Positions 24,377 to 33,691 of a DNA stretch of 64,000 nucleotides are shown piece by piece. Both the position numbers and the translations under genes were made by a program. Position 1 is the first letter of the stretch. Each line of letters starts with the position of its first letter. The DNA is from JAJEAD01 sp964420925 (GTDB lineage Bacteria; Pseudomonadota; Gammaproteobacteria; HK1): NCBI GenBank assembly GCA_964420925.1, contig CAYQVB010000055.1, positions 1-64,000 of the forward strand. Direction: 5' to 3'. Below the pieces are notes generated by a model that saw only the letters and a program-made list of their open reading frames with translations, had not been told where the DNA came from and searched no databases.

Positions 24377-26403
24377 TGGCTGACGTCAGTGAAGGAATGA
24401 CGACCCACCTGCTGACCGTACCCCAGGAGCTCATCCTGATGCTCCTCAACGAGCAGAATGGCTACTTTCACCAGGTACCCGGCTGGGACTTGAACTGTGC
24501 TGTCATCGGCGCAGTACTCGCGGAACTCTCCCTCCGTGCGCGCATCGATACGGACGTGGAATCACTGGTTGTCGTGGACGAAACAGAAACGGGCAATCTC
24601 GCCCTGGATCCCATTCTGAAGCAAATCGCAGACGAGCCGTCGCAACGGAACGCCCAGTACTGGATTGAACGGCTGGCCCTCCATGCGGAGTCGGTCATAG
24701 ACCTGATTCTGGATCGTCTGGTTGACCTGAAGATTCTGAAACACCACGACGGCGAGTTCTGGACGCTGATTCCTACCAAGCGGTACACGGACCTGGAGGG
24801 GAACTACAAAGAACACAATGTAGGTCAGTTCATTAAATCTCGTATCAGGGAGGTAATCTTCACCGACGTGATACCCGATCCGAGAGACTCCATCATAATT
24901 TCCCTCGTGAACACCTGCGATGTGTTTCGCTTCATATACGAACTTGATGACCAAGCCGAAGAGCGGATCAAGTTCATCTGCAATGTGGAGTTGATTGGCC
25001 GTTCCATAGCAGATGCGGTTGAACAAAACATCGCGAGCCCGCTGCTCCGGCGCTCCCATCTGATCAAGCAAATTCCGTCCGTCTCCCCGCGTCGGTTGCT
25101 GCTCAATCCACATGTGCGCAAGGGCAACATTCCCGCGCTCTTTACCGACCTTGCGAAAGAGTATGGTCCAGTGTTCGAGATCCGTCGGCCCTTTGCCAAA
25201 CCCATGATCTTCGTCGCCGGACCAAGGGTCAATCGCTGGGTGCATCGACACGGACGAATGTACCTGAGAGCCAAGGACTATTTTACCGACTTCGAGAAAG
25301 TCTATGGTGCATCGGGTGTATTGCCTTCACTGGACGGCGCCGATCACTTTCGGCTTCGCAGGGCCCTGTCGTCGGCATATTCACGCACGAGGCTGGAGGG
25401 TCAGTTGGACCAGGTCTACCATCATGCCCGCAAGTTCATGGCGACCTGGAAAGTCGGTGACTCTCTCTCTTCAACACGCACGTGCCGACGAATGATCAAC
25501 GCGCAACTCTCACCTCTATTCGTCAGTGTCGATACACAGGATATTGTCGACGAGCTGATTGTCTACAAGGAACGAGCACTCAACGTCCATATCGTAAGGG
25601 CCTTGCCCAAGTTCATGCTGCATACGCCGGGCATGAAGCGCAGGGCGAGGTTCATCGATACGCTGCTCGAGAGAATTCAGAGTGTCCATACCCCGGCTCA
25701 GCGTGCCGGTTGCCCGAGAAATCTTGCGGACGATCTGCTGAGCCTGCACGCGAGCGATCCGCAGTTGGTGCCGGAGTCCAATCTGCGCTTCGCTCTGTCA
25801 GCAGCATTGATTGCCAGCGTGTATCTTGGTGACGCGCTCAGCTTCGCAGTCTATGCCATGGCGTCACAGCCTGCGCTCTACGCAAGAATCCGCGGTGAAG
25901 CCGATGCCCTGTTTGAGAGAGGCGACCCGACTGGCGAGGACTTCACTCCATCCGCGATCGATGTCACCCACCGCTTCCTCATGGAGTGCCTGCGATTGTA
26001 CCCGATTGTCCCGATGTCCATGCGAGACGTGATGAATACATGTGTGGTCGAGGGTTACGAACTGCCGGTGGGGGCGCGGATCTACATTGCCCAGACGGCC
26101 TCCCATTTTATGGAGGAGATCTTCCCGGAGCCTTTCTCGTTCGACATCGATCGCTACCTTCCCCCACGCAATGAACATCGCAGTCCGGGGTATGCGCCGT
26201 ACGGGCTGGGCACACACCGGTGTCTCGGCTCCCGGTGGATGGATCTGCAACTGGCGATCAACGTGCTGATGATCGCACGGTACTTCAGGATCGAGGTGTC
26301 CCCCGTGAACTACGTGCTCCGGTTCAGCCCGCTTCCATCCATGAAACCGAGCAAGAGACTCAAGTTCCGGGTCGCCGAGCAACAATGCGAGTTGTCGATC
26401 TGA
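24376..26403 (+). CDS. GPP34-domain / cytochrome P450 fusion protein
   Basis: 675-aa two-part protein. Residues ~6-215 are a GPP34 (Golgi phosphoprotein 3-like) domain: LLTVPQELILMLLNEQNGYF, the AVLAELSLRARI helix, and ...LVNTCDVFRFIYELDDQAEE, GRSIADAVEQ. In eukaryotes this fold binds phosphoinositide on membranes. Residues ~235-650 are a cytochrome P450: PSLDGADHFRLRRALSSAYS (C-helix region), the K-helix ExxR (E537-R540 in ECLRLYP), and the haem loop YGLGTHRCLG with Cys616 as the iron ligand. The I-helix reads SVYLGDALSFAVYA, lacking the usual acid-Thr pair, so oxygen activation may be unusual. The ATG at 24376 has AGGAGG nine bases before it. No ferredoxin partner is adjacent. Convergent with the LolA-like gene. 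Confidence 0.88.
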   Translation: MADVSEGMTTHLLTVPQELILMLLNEQNGYFHQVPGWDLNCAVIGAVLAELSLRARIDTDVESLVVVDETETGNLALDPILKQIADEPSQRNAQYWIERLALHAESVIDLILDRLVDLKILKHHDGEFWTLIPTKRYTDLEGNYKEHNVGQFIKSRIREVIFTDVIPDPRDSIIISLVNTCDVFRFIYELDDQAEERIKFICNVELIGRSIADAVEQNIASPLLRRSHLIKQIPSVSPRRLLLNPHVRKGNIPALFTDLAKEYGPVFEIRRPFAKPMIFVAGPRVNRWVHRHGRMYLRAKDYFTDFEKVYGASGVLPSLDGADHFRLRRALSSAYSRTRLEGQLDQVYHHARKFMATWKVGDSLSSTRTCRRMINAQLSPLFVSVDTQDIVDELIVYKERALNVHIVRALPKFMLHTPGMKRRARFIDTLLERIQSVHTPAQRAGCPRNLADDLLSLHASDPQLVPESNLRFALSAALIASVYLGDALSFAVYAMASQPALYARIRGEADALFERGDPTGEDFTPSAIDVTHRFLMECLRLYPIVPMSMRDVMNTCVVEGYELPVGARIYIAQTASHFMEEIFPEPFSFDIDRYLPPRNEHRSPGYAPYGLGTHRCLGSRWMDLQLAINVLMIARYFRIEVSPVNYVLRFSPLPSMKPSKRLKFRVAEQQCELSI

Positions 26404-26478
26404 TGCACCGTGAGCTTCGGATTCGGGGTACGGAACTCGCCACGGCTCGGCCCGCCACTGCTCGCCGCTTGCCTGACG

Positions 26479-27297
26479 CTACCGTGCCCGCTTGAGCGCC
26501 GTGCGGGTGAAGTCGCCGAGGTCGAGGTCGGTCCCGAACGCGTAGTCCGACCAGAGCAGCACGGTGCTTTTTCCCGTGAGATGGTTGGTCATCGTTATCT
26601 TGCTGCCCCGCCAGTAGCGATCGAGATACTTCTCGTAGTCCTCCACGACCAGGGTCTTGAGATGCTCATCCCTGCGGTCGAAGAACTGGATCTGCATGGT
26701 GCGCAACTCCTGGCGATCGAGCCAGACCAGTTGACGGGAGTAACCTGAATCCCGGCTGACCGGGGTGCGCTCCAGGACGGTGCATTCGAGATCGGCGCAG
26801 GGTTCGTCGCGCAGGTAGCGGTGAGTGAACTTCTCGACTTCGACGGCGCCCATGTCCTCGTAGGAGAATTCGCTACCCATGAAGGAGCCGGACTGTTTCG
26901 AGGAGCTGATGCGCTTGACTCGCTTCAGGGCGGGAAGATAGAGCCACTGCTCGTCCGCTTCGCTCTTGTGGGCCCAAACGAGAAACGCGGTGCCCTTGAC
27001 GTCTCGCGGGCGGTCGAACACGAACAGTGTTCGGTCGCCGTCCCCCTCGACTTCAATCACTTTGAGGCGAAGTTCGCGCTTGCTTTCCTGACCCCGTTTG
27101 TTGCGCAGGGTCATGGTCAGGTTCGCCGTGAAATTGCCGAATCCCCTCTGGCGTTCGCGGGCTTCGGTTGCGATCTTGAGTCCGTCCTCCTCCGCGCTTT
27201 CCGCACGACTGGCCGAGGGCTGGACCGTCCAGGCCAGAAGAGCAAGAAGGATCCCGATCAGCGCCGGCCTTGGGTGGGAGAGAGAGGCGCGAATCAC
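26479..27297 (-). CDS. Outer-membrane lipoprotein-sorting-like (LolA-fold) periplasmic protein
   Basis: 272-aa protein of the LolA-like family that accompanies MMPL-type exporters. A signal peptide (VIRASLSHPRPALIGILLAL, then LAWTVQPSASRAES) is followed by a single LolA-like beta-sheet domain with EARERQRGFGNFTANLTMTL, TLFVFDRPRDVKGTAFLVW, the very conserved QWLYLPALKRVKRISSSKQS, then GSFMGSEFSYEDM, and RQLVWLDRQELRTMQIQFFD. The GTG at 27297 is chosen for the AGGAG seven bases upstream and the signal peptide. It is the last gene of the operon after the exporter and the beta-barrel protein. It probably shuttles a lipid-like molecule across the periplasm; no lipobox is present. Confidence 0.87.
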   Translation of the reverse strand: MIRASLSHPRPALIGILLALLAWTVQPSASRAESAEEDGLKIATEARERQRGFGNFTANLTMTLRNKRGQESKRELRLKVIEVEGDGDRTLFVFDRPRDVKGTAFLVWAHKSEADEQWLYLPALKRVKRISSSKQSGSFMGSEFSYEDMGAVEVEKFTHRYLRDEPCADLECTVLERTPVSRDSGYSRQLVWLDRQELRTMQIQFFDRRDEHLKTLVVEDYEKYLDRYWRGSKITMTNHLTGKSTVLLWSDYAFGTDLDLGDFTRTALKRAR

Positions 27298-27527
27298 TGC
27301 TTTCTCCTGTTGGTGATCATCGGCAGAGCGGGGAAAGCGGGAAGTCGACGCCGGCGCCCAAGCCGCAATATCGCACCGCACTGCTTCCTTGACGCCTTCA
27401 CCGGAACCTCCCGGCGCATGGTATCACAGCTGCTGCAACGCGCATGAGAGCCCACCGATGACGGCCATTCCCGTGAGCGAAGGCCCAAGTCGAGACACCT
27501 CTCCGGGTCTTCGAGCGCTGATTCGGT

Positions 27528-28787
27528 TCAGAAGTTGTAGTCCAGGTTCACGCCGAGGAAGCTGTCGCGCCGCACAGGGTACACGATGTCCTTTTCGTCG
27601 ATCCCCAGATAGGCGAAGGACTCTGCATGCAAGGACCAGTGATCGGAGAGACGGCGCTTGAATTCGGCGCTGAGAATGCGGCTGCTGCTGTCGAGGGATT
27701 CCACGACGCTGACGACGAACTCGGTGCTTTGTTCGTCATTCAGCCCGAGGCGTGCACCGAGGAAGAGGTCGTCTTCGAATCCATTGGTCGCCCATCGGCC
27801 CCGCGTGTCGTGAGCCCATTCGGCGAACAGAACCAGATCAGAGGCCGAGTCCCATAGGGAGTAAATCGTGTATTCACCACCCACGATGAAAGCCGCGTAG
27901 TCCTCCTCCTCGTAATTGAGGAATTGATCGAGCCGGCGGTTCTGCGCGCCGGCGCGATGGATGGCTTCCAGCTTGAGAAGCCAGGGGCCTGTGGTGAGCT
28001 GCAGGTCCAGGCCGAATTGACGGATCTGCTCGTAGTGCGGCGCCAGCACGAACTCGGAGCCAACCAGCCTTGGCAGAAGGGCGGGCTCGCGGCTCGTGCC
28101 GTCGAACATGCTGAGCCCGAGGTCGAGCGGCCCGAAGCTGCCGCTGTAGCGGGCGGCCAGATCGAGATGCCACTCTTCGGCCCCGGATTCGTACGACGTG
28201 AGATCGTGGTCCACGACGAGACCGGCGCGCTGGCGACCGTGCCGGCCGGGAAAGGTGCGCGGGCGGTGCCAGGTCAGCCCGAACAACTCCAGCGCGCCCC
28301 AATCTCCCGACCAAGTGACATGGGCCATCGGCTGGCCCATCTTGGTCTTCTCGTTCGGGTGTTCCACGAGATCGGTCTGGTTGACGATATCGACCAGGGA
28401 ACGCGATTCGACCACACCCCAGAATACCTGATCGACGCCCACACGCAGTTCCCATTCGTCATCGCCGACATCACCGTACAGGAGAAGGTAGGCTTCGCGG
28501 AGATCGGCGTGGGTGCGGTCGGGATCCGCGGCGTCGAATCTGAAGAAGGGCGTCACCGTGACGCTTCTGCCCTCCTCGTCCTCCATGTAGACCGTGGCCT
28601 CCGCGACGAGGCCGCTCGAATGCGAGCGTTGGCCGGGATGCGCGGCACTCTCGGGGTACAGCCGGGTCTCTGCGGAAAGGCGCCCGGATACCTCGATCCG
28701 ATCGGCGATTCCGGTGCCGGCGTACGCTTCGGTCGAGAGTGCCGCAAGCAGTATCCATACCGCCAAAGAGAGAGAGACGGGCATCAC
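27528..28787 (-). CDS. Outer-membrane beta-barrel protein of the exporter operon
   Basis: 419 aa with a signal peptide (MPVSLSLAVWILLAALSTEA, cleavage near YAGTG). A long series of alternating amphipathic strands follows, rich in aromatic residues at strand ends (SVTVTPFFRF, AYLLLYGDVGDDEWELRVGV, HVTWSGDWGALELFGLTWHR). It ends with Phe in GVNLDYNF, the classical outer-membrane insertion signal. It resembles DUF1302-type barrels that co-occur with MMPL exporters and LolA-like proteins, but I am not certain of the exact family. Position between the exporter and the periplasmic carrier implies it completes an envelope-spanning transport route. Confidence 0.77.
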   Translation of the reverse strand: MMPVSLSLAVWILLAALSTEAYAGTGIADRIEVSGRLSAETRLYPESAAHPGQRSHSSGLVAEATVYMEDEEGRSVTVTPFFRFDAADPDRTHADLREAYLLLYGDVGDDEWELRVGVDQVFWGVVESRSLVDIVNQTDLVEHPNEKTKMGQPMAHVTWSGDWGALELFGLTWHRPRTFPGRHGRQRAGLVVDHDLTSYESGAEEWHLDLAARYSGSFGPLDLGLSMFDGTSREPALLPRLVGSEFVLAPHYEQIRQFGLDLQLTTGPWLLKLEAIHRAGAQNRRLDQFLNYEEEDYAAFIVGGEYTIYSLWDSASDLVLFAEWAHDTRGRWATNGFEDDLFLGARLGLNDEQSTEFVVSVVESLDSSSRILSAEFKRRLSDHWSLHAESFAYLGIDEKDIVYPVRRDSFLGVNLDYNF

Positions 28788-28904
28788 GCCCTCGCCACTG
28801 CGCGGGTACGGGGAGATTGAGCTTCCATCGTCCGGGGGCCTCGCCCCTTCTCGTCATTCAACGTGTCACGCCTCCTCATCGGCCACGAGGCCGCATTTCC
28901 CCGG

Positions 28905-31235
28905 TCAATTCAATTCGATCCGCCTCAGTCGCTCCCTGATGTCACGAGTCGACTCCCTGGTCCCGTCGAGCACCATCAGCAAGGGCGGGAGAAACAGGAA
29001 GTCCGCTAGCAGGGCCATGATAACAGTCATTCCCACGAGCAGACCAAGTGCCTGGTTGGTTGTCATGCCCGACGCCCCGAACACCATGAAACCCAGCCCG
29101 AACACCACGGTAGTCACACACAATGCCTTGCCCACCGAACGAAAGGCGGATTGAACCGACTCCGATGGCAAGCACCCACTCTTTCTGGCCCTGACGTACT
29201 TGGTCATGAAGTGGATCGTGTCGTCCACGATGATGCCGAACGCAATCGCGGTGACGACCGACGCCGCGACTCCCACCTCTCCCACTGCGTATCCCCAAAG
29301 ACCCATCGCCATGGCAGCGGGAACGAAATTGGGTATCAGGCTGATCAGGCCGAGACGCACGCTTCTGAAGACGAAGAGCAGGAGCAGGGAGACGATGGCC
29401 ATGGCCACCGTGGTGCCGAGCAACATGCCCTCTATGTTCCGCTGAATCGAACGGGCTCCGACCACGGCAACTCCCGTGGCCCCGGTTTCCATGCCCGGAG
29501 CGTGTTCCCTCAGCCAGGCCTGCGCTCGATTGTCGAGCTCGATCTTCTCCTTGGTGGACAGACTCTTCAGCACAACCGTCACCCGCGTTGCCGAGCGTTC
29601 GACGTCGACGAGGTTGTTCAGGTCGCGGCCGACCGGGAGGGAAAACTCATAGAGCAGCAGATACTGTGCCGCGAGGTCGGAATCATCAGGCAGAATGTAA
29701 TAGTCGGGATCGTCCGCATGCAGGTTCTTGTTCAAGCGCTTCATGATGTCGGAAACGGCGAAGACGTGGGCGACTTCCGGCTGCCCCCGATACCACTGCG
29801 CAAAGGCGTCGACCTGCCTCAGATATTCGACATCCGTGATGCCGCCTTCCCGTCCGGAGCTGAGCGAGTACTCGTAGGTTTCCACGCCCGTGAAGTTCTC
29901 GCTTATGAAGTCCGTGGACCGTCGAAACTCGTAGCTGTCGTCGAGGAGTTCCAGCCAGTTCTCCTTGAGCTCGATCCGCGAGATTCCGGCAATGAGCGCG
30001 ACCGTAAGCACGGCGAAGGAACATAGAAGGACCGTGTGGTGGGAAACGACGAAGCGTCCGAGGCGATCGAAGAGATCCCGTCGCCCTTCGCGCACTGGCG
30101 GACTGCGGATGGGCATGACCGACAGAAACGCCGGCAGGAGCGTGACGGAATAGACGAAGGCGCACAAGGCACCGAACGCCACCATGTTTCCCATGACCTT
30201 GAAGGGCGGCATGTCCGCGAAGTTGAGGCTGAGGAACCCGATCGCGGTCGTGAGCGAAGTGAGGAAGACCGGCCACACGTTGACCTGCAGAGAATGAATG
30301 GCGGCCTGTCTGCGGTCCATCCCCCGACGCAAGCCGGCCATCAATCCCTCGATGACGTGCACGGAGTGTGCGACGGTGACCGCCATGAGGACGAACAGCG
30401 CCGCACCGCTCTCACCGAAGAACCTCAAGCCGACCCAGCCGGTGAAGCCCAGCGCGGACAGCAGTACGGCAGCCAGCATCAGGACAATCGCAACCGTTCC
30501 CCACAATGAACGCAGGAGAACTATGGCGACGAGCAGCATTGTCCCGAGCGCGACAGGTGCGAGTACCCCCATCTCGTCGTCAATCGCATCGCGCATGGCA
30601 CGATTGAGCACGACCTCTCCGGTGAGATGGTAGTCTATGGCCGAATACTTCTCCCGGGCCCCGGCGGCAGTGGCAGAGAGGAAGTCGGTAACCTCCACTT
30701 TGCCCCGCTGCCGATCCTCGGGGAGGGCAACGCTTACCACCAGACCGGCGACGCGCCCGTCTCGGGAAACGAATCGCCCGGCAACTTCCTCGGTGCCGAG
30801 GGCGATTCGCTGAATTCGTTCCATATCGCCTTCGTTCAGGGAGCTGGCATCGTCGATGAGCGGCTCGACAACCAGCTCGTCCTCGAACCCCTCGCTGTGG
30901 GAGTAGTTCGTGATCGAATCAACGCGGGTGACATAGGGTGTCCGCCAAAGTTGATCGGTGAGCTCTTCGATGGCGACGAGCGCTTCCCGTGTGAAAACGG
31001 TGCCGTTTTGCGGCGCTACCGCAACAAGGGCGGCGTCGGAAAGAGCGTAGGTGTCTTCGAGCTGTTCGAGCGCGACGATGTGTGGATCGTCGTTGCCAAA
31101 GTGATTCCGAACGTCGACATCAACCATCTCCAGGTGTCGGGCACCGGCGGCGAGGGCCAGCATGACGAGCAGAGAGAGCGAAATGGTCAACCACCGGCGT
31201 TCCATGAGGAGCGCTATGGACGACTCGAGGTTCAT
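28905..31235 (-). CDS. MMPL/RND-superfamily exporter
   Basis: 776 aa with the internal duplication of RND proteins: one N-terminal span, a large periplasmic loop (about residues 35-205), five spans, then a second span (after FVVSHHTVLL), a second periplasmic loop and five more spans ending at about 755. The SSD-like segments VLMAVTVAHSVHVIEGLMAG and TAIAFGIIVDDTIHFMTKYV carry the charged residues of proton relay. Members export or traffic hopanoids, sterols, polyenes and other lipids. It heads the operon with the beta-barrel (117 bp downstream) and LolA-like genes, and is divergent from the Rieske oxygenase gene. The substrate is unknown; the nearby P450 and Rieske enzymes suggest an oxidised terpenoid or lipid. 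Confidence 0.9.
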   Translation of the reverse strand: MNLESSIALLMERRWLTISLSLLVMLALAAGARHLEMVDVDVRNHFGNDDPHIVALEQLEDTYALSDAALVAVAPQNGTVFTREALVAIEELTDQLWRTPYVTRVDSITNYSHSEGFEDELVVEPLIDDASSLNEGDMERIQRIALGTEEVAGRFVSRDGRVAGLVVSVALPEDRQRGKVEVTDFLSATAAGAREKYSAIDYHLTGEVVLNRAMRDAIDDEMGVLAPVALGTMLLVAIVLLRSLWGTVAIVLMLAAVLLSALGFTGWVGLRFFGESGAALFVLMAVTVAHSVHVIEGLMAGLRRGMDRRQAAIHSLQVNVWPVFLTSLTTAIGFLSLNFADMPPFKVMGNMVAFGALCAFVYSVTLLPAFLSVMPIRSPPVREGRRDLFDRLGRFVVSHHTVLLCSFAVLTVALIAGISRIELKENWLELLDDSYEFRRSTDFISENFTGVETYEYSLSSGREGGITDVEYLRQVDAFAQWYRGQPEVAHVFAVSDIMKRLNKNLHADDPDYYILPDDSDLAAQYLLLYEFSLPVGRDLNNLVDVERSATRVTVVLKSLSTKEKIELDNRAQAWLREHAPGMETGATGVAVVGARSIQRNIEGMLLGTTVAMAIVSLLLLFVFRSVRLGLISLIPNFVPAAMAMGLWGYAVGEVGVAASVVTAIAFGIIVDDTIHFMTKYVRARKSGCLPSESVQSAFRSVGKALCVTTVVFGLGFMVFGASGMTTNQALGLLVGMTVIMALLADFLFLPPLLMVLDGTRESTRDIRERLRRIELN

Positions 31236-31856
31236 GATCTTTTCACCACCCGCGGACGCGAGCTGGAGAGATGGGGGCGGCCGTGGGGCAGGATGCGACG
31301 GGATAGCGTGTGGCGAGGTCCGGTGTCGGAATCATGTCCGCGGCAGTGTCCCAGCTTCCCACCCCCTTGTCCATTGCGCTCTCGGGCTCCTGCGTTCGGT
31401 CCGTGGTGTTGGTCCGACGGGATGGTCATGGACCCGCGAGGCAACGGGGCGTGGACTCCGTACCCCAGGAGATCGAGGAGACCAGGCGGAGGGTGCGCCG
31501 AAGCGGGAGCGCGTTCGGCGGCGAGACGGGGCTGCTTCCATGAAGAGCCGGGACGAGCGCAGGTTCCAGGTGGAGCGAGAGGGCGGAGCGGAGTCCGGCG
31601 GAGAGAGGCCGGCGGGAACGAGGTCGCGGAGACGCTGAGGGCGATGTCGATACGGGACTCCGCAGGAGCGTCGGGCGTGCGAGATACCGTCCGCCCCGTA
31701 ACCCGGTGGGCATTTGGGCGAAGGATCCGGAAGGTGACGCGCGCGACGTTCGATGTCATGATTCCGGCGAGAGAATCGGGTTGAATGCTGGCGCGTGTGA
31801 GAGGAAAACTCGGCGCACGAGAGTGCGATCGCAGGAACCGGGTACTTCGGTAGGCA
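31236..31856. other. Long intergenic region between divergent exporter and Rieske genes
   Basis: 621 bp with no convincing gene. Open frames exist on both strands but have Arg/Pro/Ser-rich, non-protein-like products and no ribosome-binding sites. Since it separates two divergent units it should hold both promoters, but I see no clear -35/-10 pair and no operator-like palindrome. Confidence 0.5.
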
Positions 31857-32930
31857 ATGGAGGCAAGGGCAATCCAGCGTCGCGGTGCTCACTCGCTTCC
31901 TCCGTTTCCGGAAGGCTGGTACTTCATCGCCAGCCGCGAGACGATAGAGAAAGAAAGGCTGTTCCAGAAAACCTGGTTGGGCGAAGAGATTGTCGTCTGG
32001 TGCGACAAGGATGGGCAGGTCTGTGTTGCCGAAGGAACCTGCCCACACCTGGGGTCCAGCTTGGGACCGGAAGCCGGGGGCCTCGTGCACGACGGTTGTC
32101 TCGTTTGTCCCTTTCACGGATTCGTGTACGATGTTGCCGGTCGATGTATCGCGACTCCGTACGCACCGGCGCCGAAGTCCGTAAGACTGAAGGTGTACGA
32201 GACACGCGAGATTCTGGGTCTCGTCTTCGCTTGGTGGGGCAGCGGCGGACGGTCTCCCCAATGGGACCTTCCCGCGTCGCCGCCGACCGGACGCGACTGG
32301 AGTGATATGGAGTTCTGGAGCGTGCGCTTCGCAGGACATCCCCAGGAGACCACGGAGAACTCCGTGGATCTTGCGCACCTGCACCATGTGCACGGCTACC
32401 GCAATGTGCGGAGAGTCGGTGCGGTATCGATTGACGGCGCCTGGCTCAAGAGTTGTTTCGACTTCAAGCGCGCTCAGACCATCGCCGACGTGGAGTGTTT
32501 CACTTACGATGTTTCGGTGGTTACCCACGTGCACGGGCTGGGCTTCTCCTTCGTCGAGGTTCGAGAGCGTTCCATCGATATGGAGAGCCGTTTGTGGGTG
32601 CTCGCAACCCCGGTCGACGGCGAGCTCGTCGAACTGACGCTGGTCAGCCAGGTGCGGCGTTTGCTCGAGCCCAAGCGACCATTCGTTGGGATGCGCTTCC
32701 TTCCCGTGGGTTTGCGCACCCGGATCATGAACAAGATCTTCATGGCGGGCCACAAGCAGGACGTTCTGCAGGACGTGGAGATATGGAGCCGAAAGCGATA
32801 TCGGTCCCGCCCGCTGCTCTGTCGTTCGGACGGGGAGATCGGCAAGTACCGGCGCTATTGCGAGCAGTTCTATCCGGACGCTCGGACTTGCTATCGGCAG
32901 GAGGTGGAACGACTCTCCGTTCGCGCCTGA
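31857..32930 (+). CDS. Rieske non-haem iron oxygenase (sterol/ketosteroid-oxygenase-like)
   Basis: 357-aa oxygenase component. The N-terminal Rieske [2Fe-2S] domain has TCPHLGSSLG (C62, H64) and CLVCPFHGFVYD (C84, H87). The catalytic domain has the mononuclear iron motif ENSVDLAHLHHVHG (N168, D171, H174, H179) preceded by AGHPQET. This NSVDxxH..xVHG form is the one in KshA-type ketosteroid hydroxylases and DAF-36/Neverland cholesterol desaturases, rather than ring-hydroxylating dioxygenases. No reductase gene is adjacent. Divergent from the exporter operon, it is close to the GPP34-P450 gene, so a shared sterol- or terpenoid-like pathway is plausible but unproven. Confidence 0.9.
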   Translation: MEARAIQRRGAHSLPPFPEGWYFIASRETIEKERLFQKTWLGEEIVVWCDKDGQVCVAEGTCPHLGSSLGPEAGGLVHDGCLVCPFHGFVYDVAGRCIATPYAPAPKSVRLKVYETREILGLVFAWWGSGGRSPQWDLPASPPTGRDWSDMEFWSVRFAGHPQETTENSVDLAHLHHVHGYRNVRRVGAVSIDGAWLKSCFDFKRAQTIADVECFTYDVSVVTHVHGLGFSFVEVRERSIDMESRLWVLATPVDGELVELTLVSQVRRLLEPKRPFVGMRFLPVGLRTRIMNKIFMAGHKQDVLQDVEIWSRKRYRSRPLLCRSDGEIGKYRRYCEQFYPDARTCYRQEVERLSVRA

Positions 32931-32937
32931 GAGGTTG

Positions 32938-33246
32938 CTAGTGGGCCGGCGCGCTTCCGAGATCCGCGTTTGCGCTTCTGATGTGCATGAGGAGTGCGTG
33001 GTGGGCGGCAAGATCTTCCTGTTGCAACGCCGCGACCGATTGACGGAAGGCGCGGACCTGCGCATCGTGCTTCGCCAGGAGCTGTTCCAGCCGGCGGCCT
33101 TCGGCAAGAGTCCGCCGGCCCCCGTCCCGGTACTTCGTTTCGAGCTCCTCGAGAAAGGAAAAGTGGGCGTCCTTGGTCTGGAGCATCGCCTCGTACGCCC
33201 GCCAGGCGGGGAGCGCCACGTCGGGCAAGGGGTCGAGTTCCGTCAT
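32938..33246 (-). CDS. Small helical hypothetical protein
   Basis: 102 aa, mostly coiled helix: MTELDPLPDVALPAWRAYEA, then LEELETKYRDGGRRTLAEGR and LLAKHDAQVRAFRQSVAALQ. It has no signal peptide and no cysteines. The ATG at 33246 is chosen because the reading frame further upstream overlaps bolA in a non-protein-like manner. It lies 34 bp downstream of bolA on the same strand and may be co-transcribed. It runs tail-to-tail with the Rieske gene. No family is recognised. Confidence 0.6.
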   Translation of the reverse strand: MTELDPLPDVALPAWRAYEAMLQTKDAHFSFLEELETKYRDGGRRTLAEGRRLEQLLAKHDAQVRAFRQSVAALQQEDLAAHHALLMHIRSANADLGSAPAH

Positions 33247-33280
33247 CGGAGGCTCTACGCCGGTGCACTGAGCCGGGGAG

Positions 33281-33619
33281 CTATCGCTCCGCTCGAGCGC
33301 TGCTCTCCCTTGCCATTCCGCCCCGACACCGGGGAGAGTCGGGGGCGTTGGTATCCGCCTCTCGCCAATCCGCTTCGGTATAGGTATGCAGGGCAAGCGC
33401 GTGAACGCCCGTACGCAGCTCCTCGCCGAGCAGGCGATACACTTCCCGGTGACGGGCGACCAGGTTGCGTCCCTCGAAGCTCGGCGAGACCACCACCACC
33501 TTGAAGTGGGACTCCGAACCCGCCGGCACATTGTGCTGGCTGCTCTCGTTCTCCACCTCGAGGTGGATGACCTCGAGGCCTTCGCGAAGCTTGCGCTCCA
33601 TTCGTTCCTGGACGTTCAT
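33281..33619 (-). CDS. bolA: BolA family transcriptional regulator / Fe-S maturation factor
   Basis: 112-aa BolA protein with the full family core: ERMERKLREGLEVIHLEVEN, SSQHNVPAGSESHFKVVVVS, LVARHREVYRLLGEELRTGV, then HALALHTYTEADW. The invariant His of HALALHT, used to share a [2Fe-2S] cluster with monothiol glutaredoxins, is present. The C-terminal SPRCRGG tail is as in E. coli BolA. In bacteria BolA affects cell shape genes and iron-sulfur trafficking. It stands between the small helical protein and sohB on one strand. Confidence 0.94.
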   Translation of the reverse strand: MNVQERMERKLREGLEVIHLEVENESSQHNVPAGSESHFKVVVVSPSFEGRNLVARHREVYRLLGEELRTGVHALALHTYTEADWREADTNAPDSPRCRGGMARESSARAER

Positions 33620-33691
33620 GAATGCGGGCCTCGCCCTGCTCGTACGATGGCCATGATAGCGAATTGCGCACGCCGGTACGGCGGCGCCGAA

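Noticed and set aside
31332..33107. A 591-codon minus-strand frame over the exporter-Rieske gap and the Rieske gene
   Set aside because: Composition is that of an antisense shadow; no start signal and no family features.
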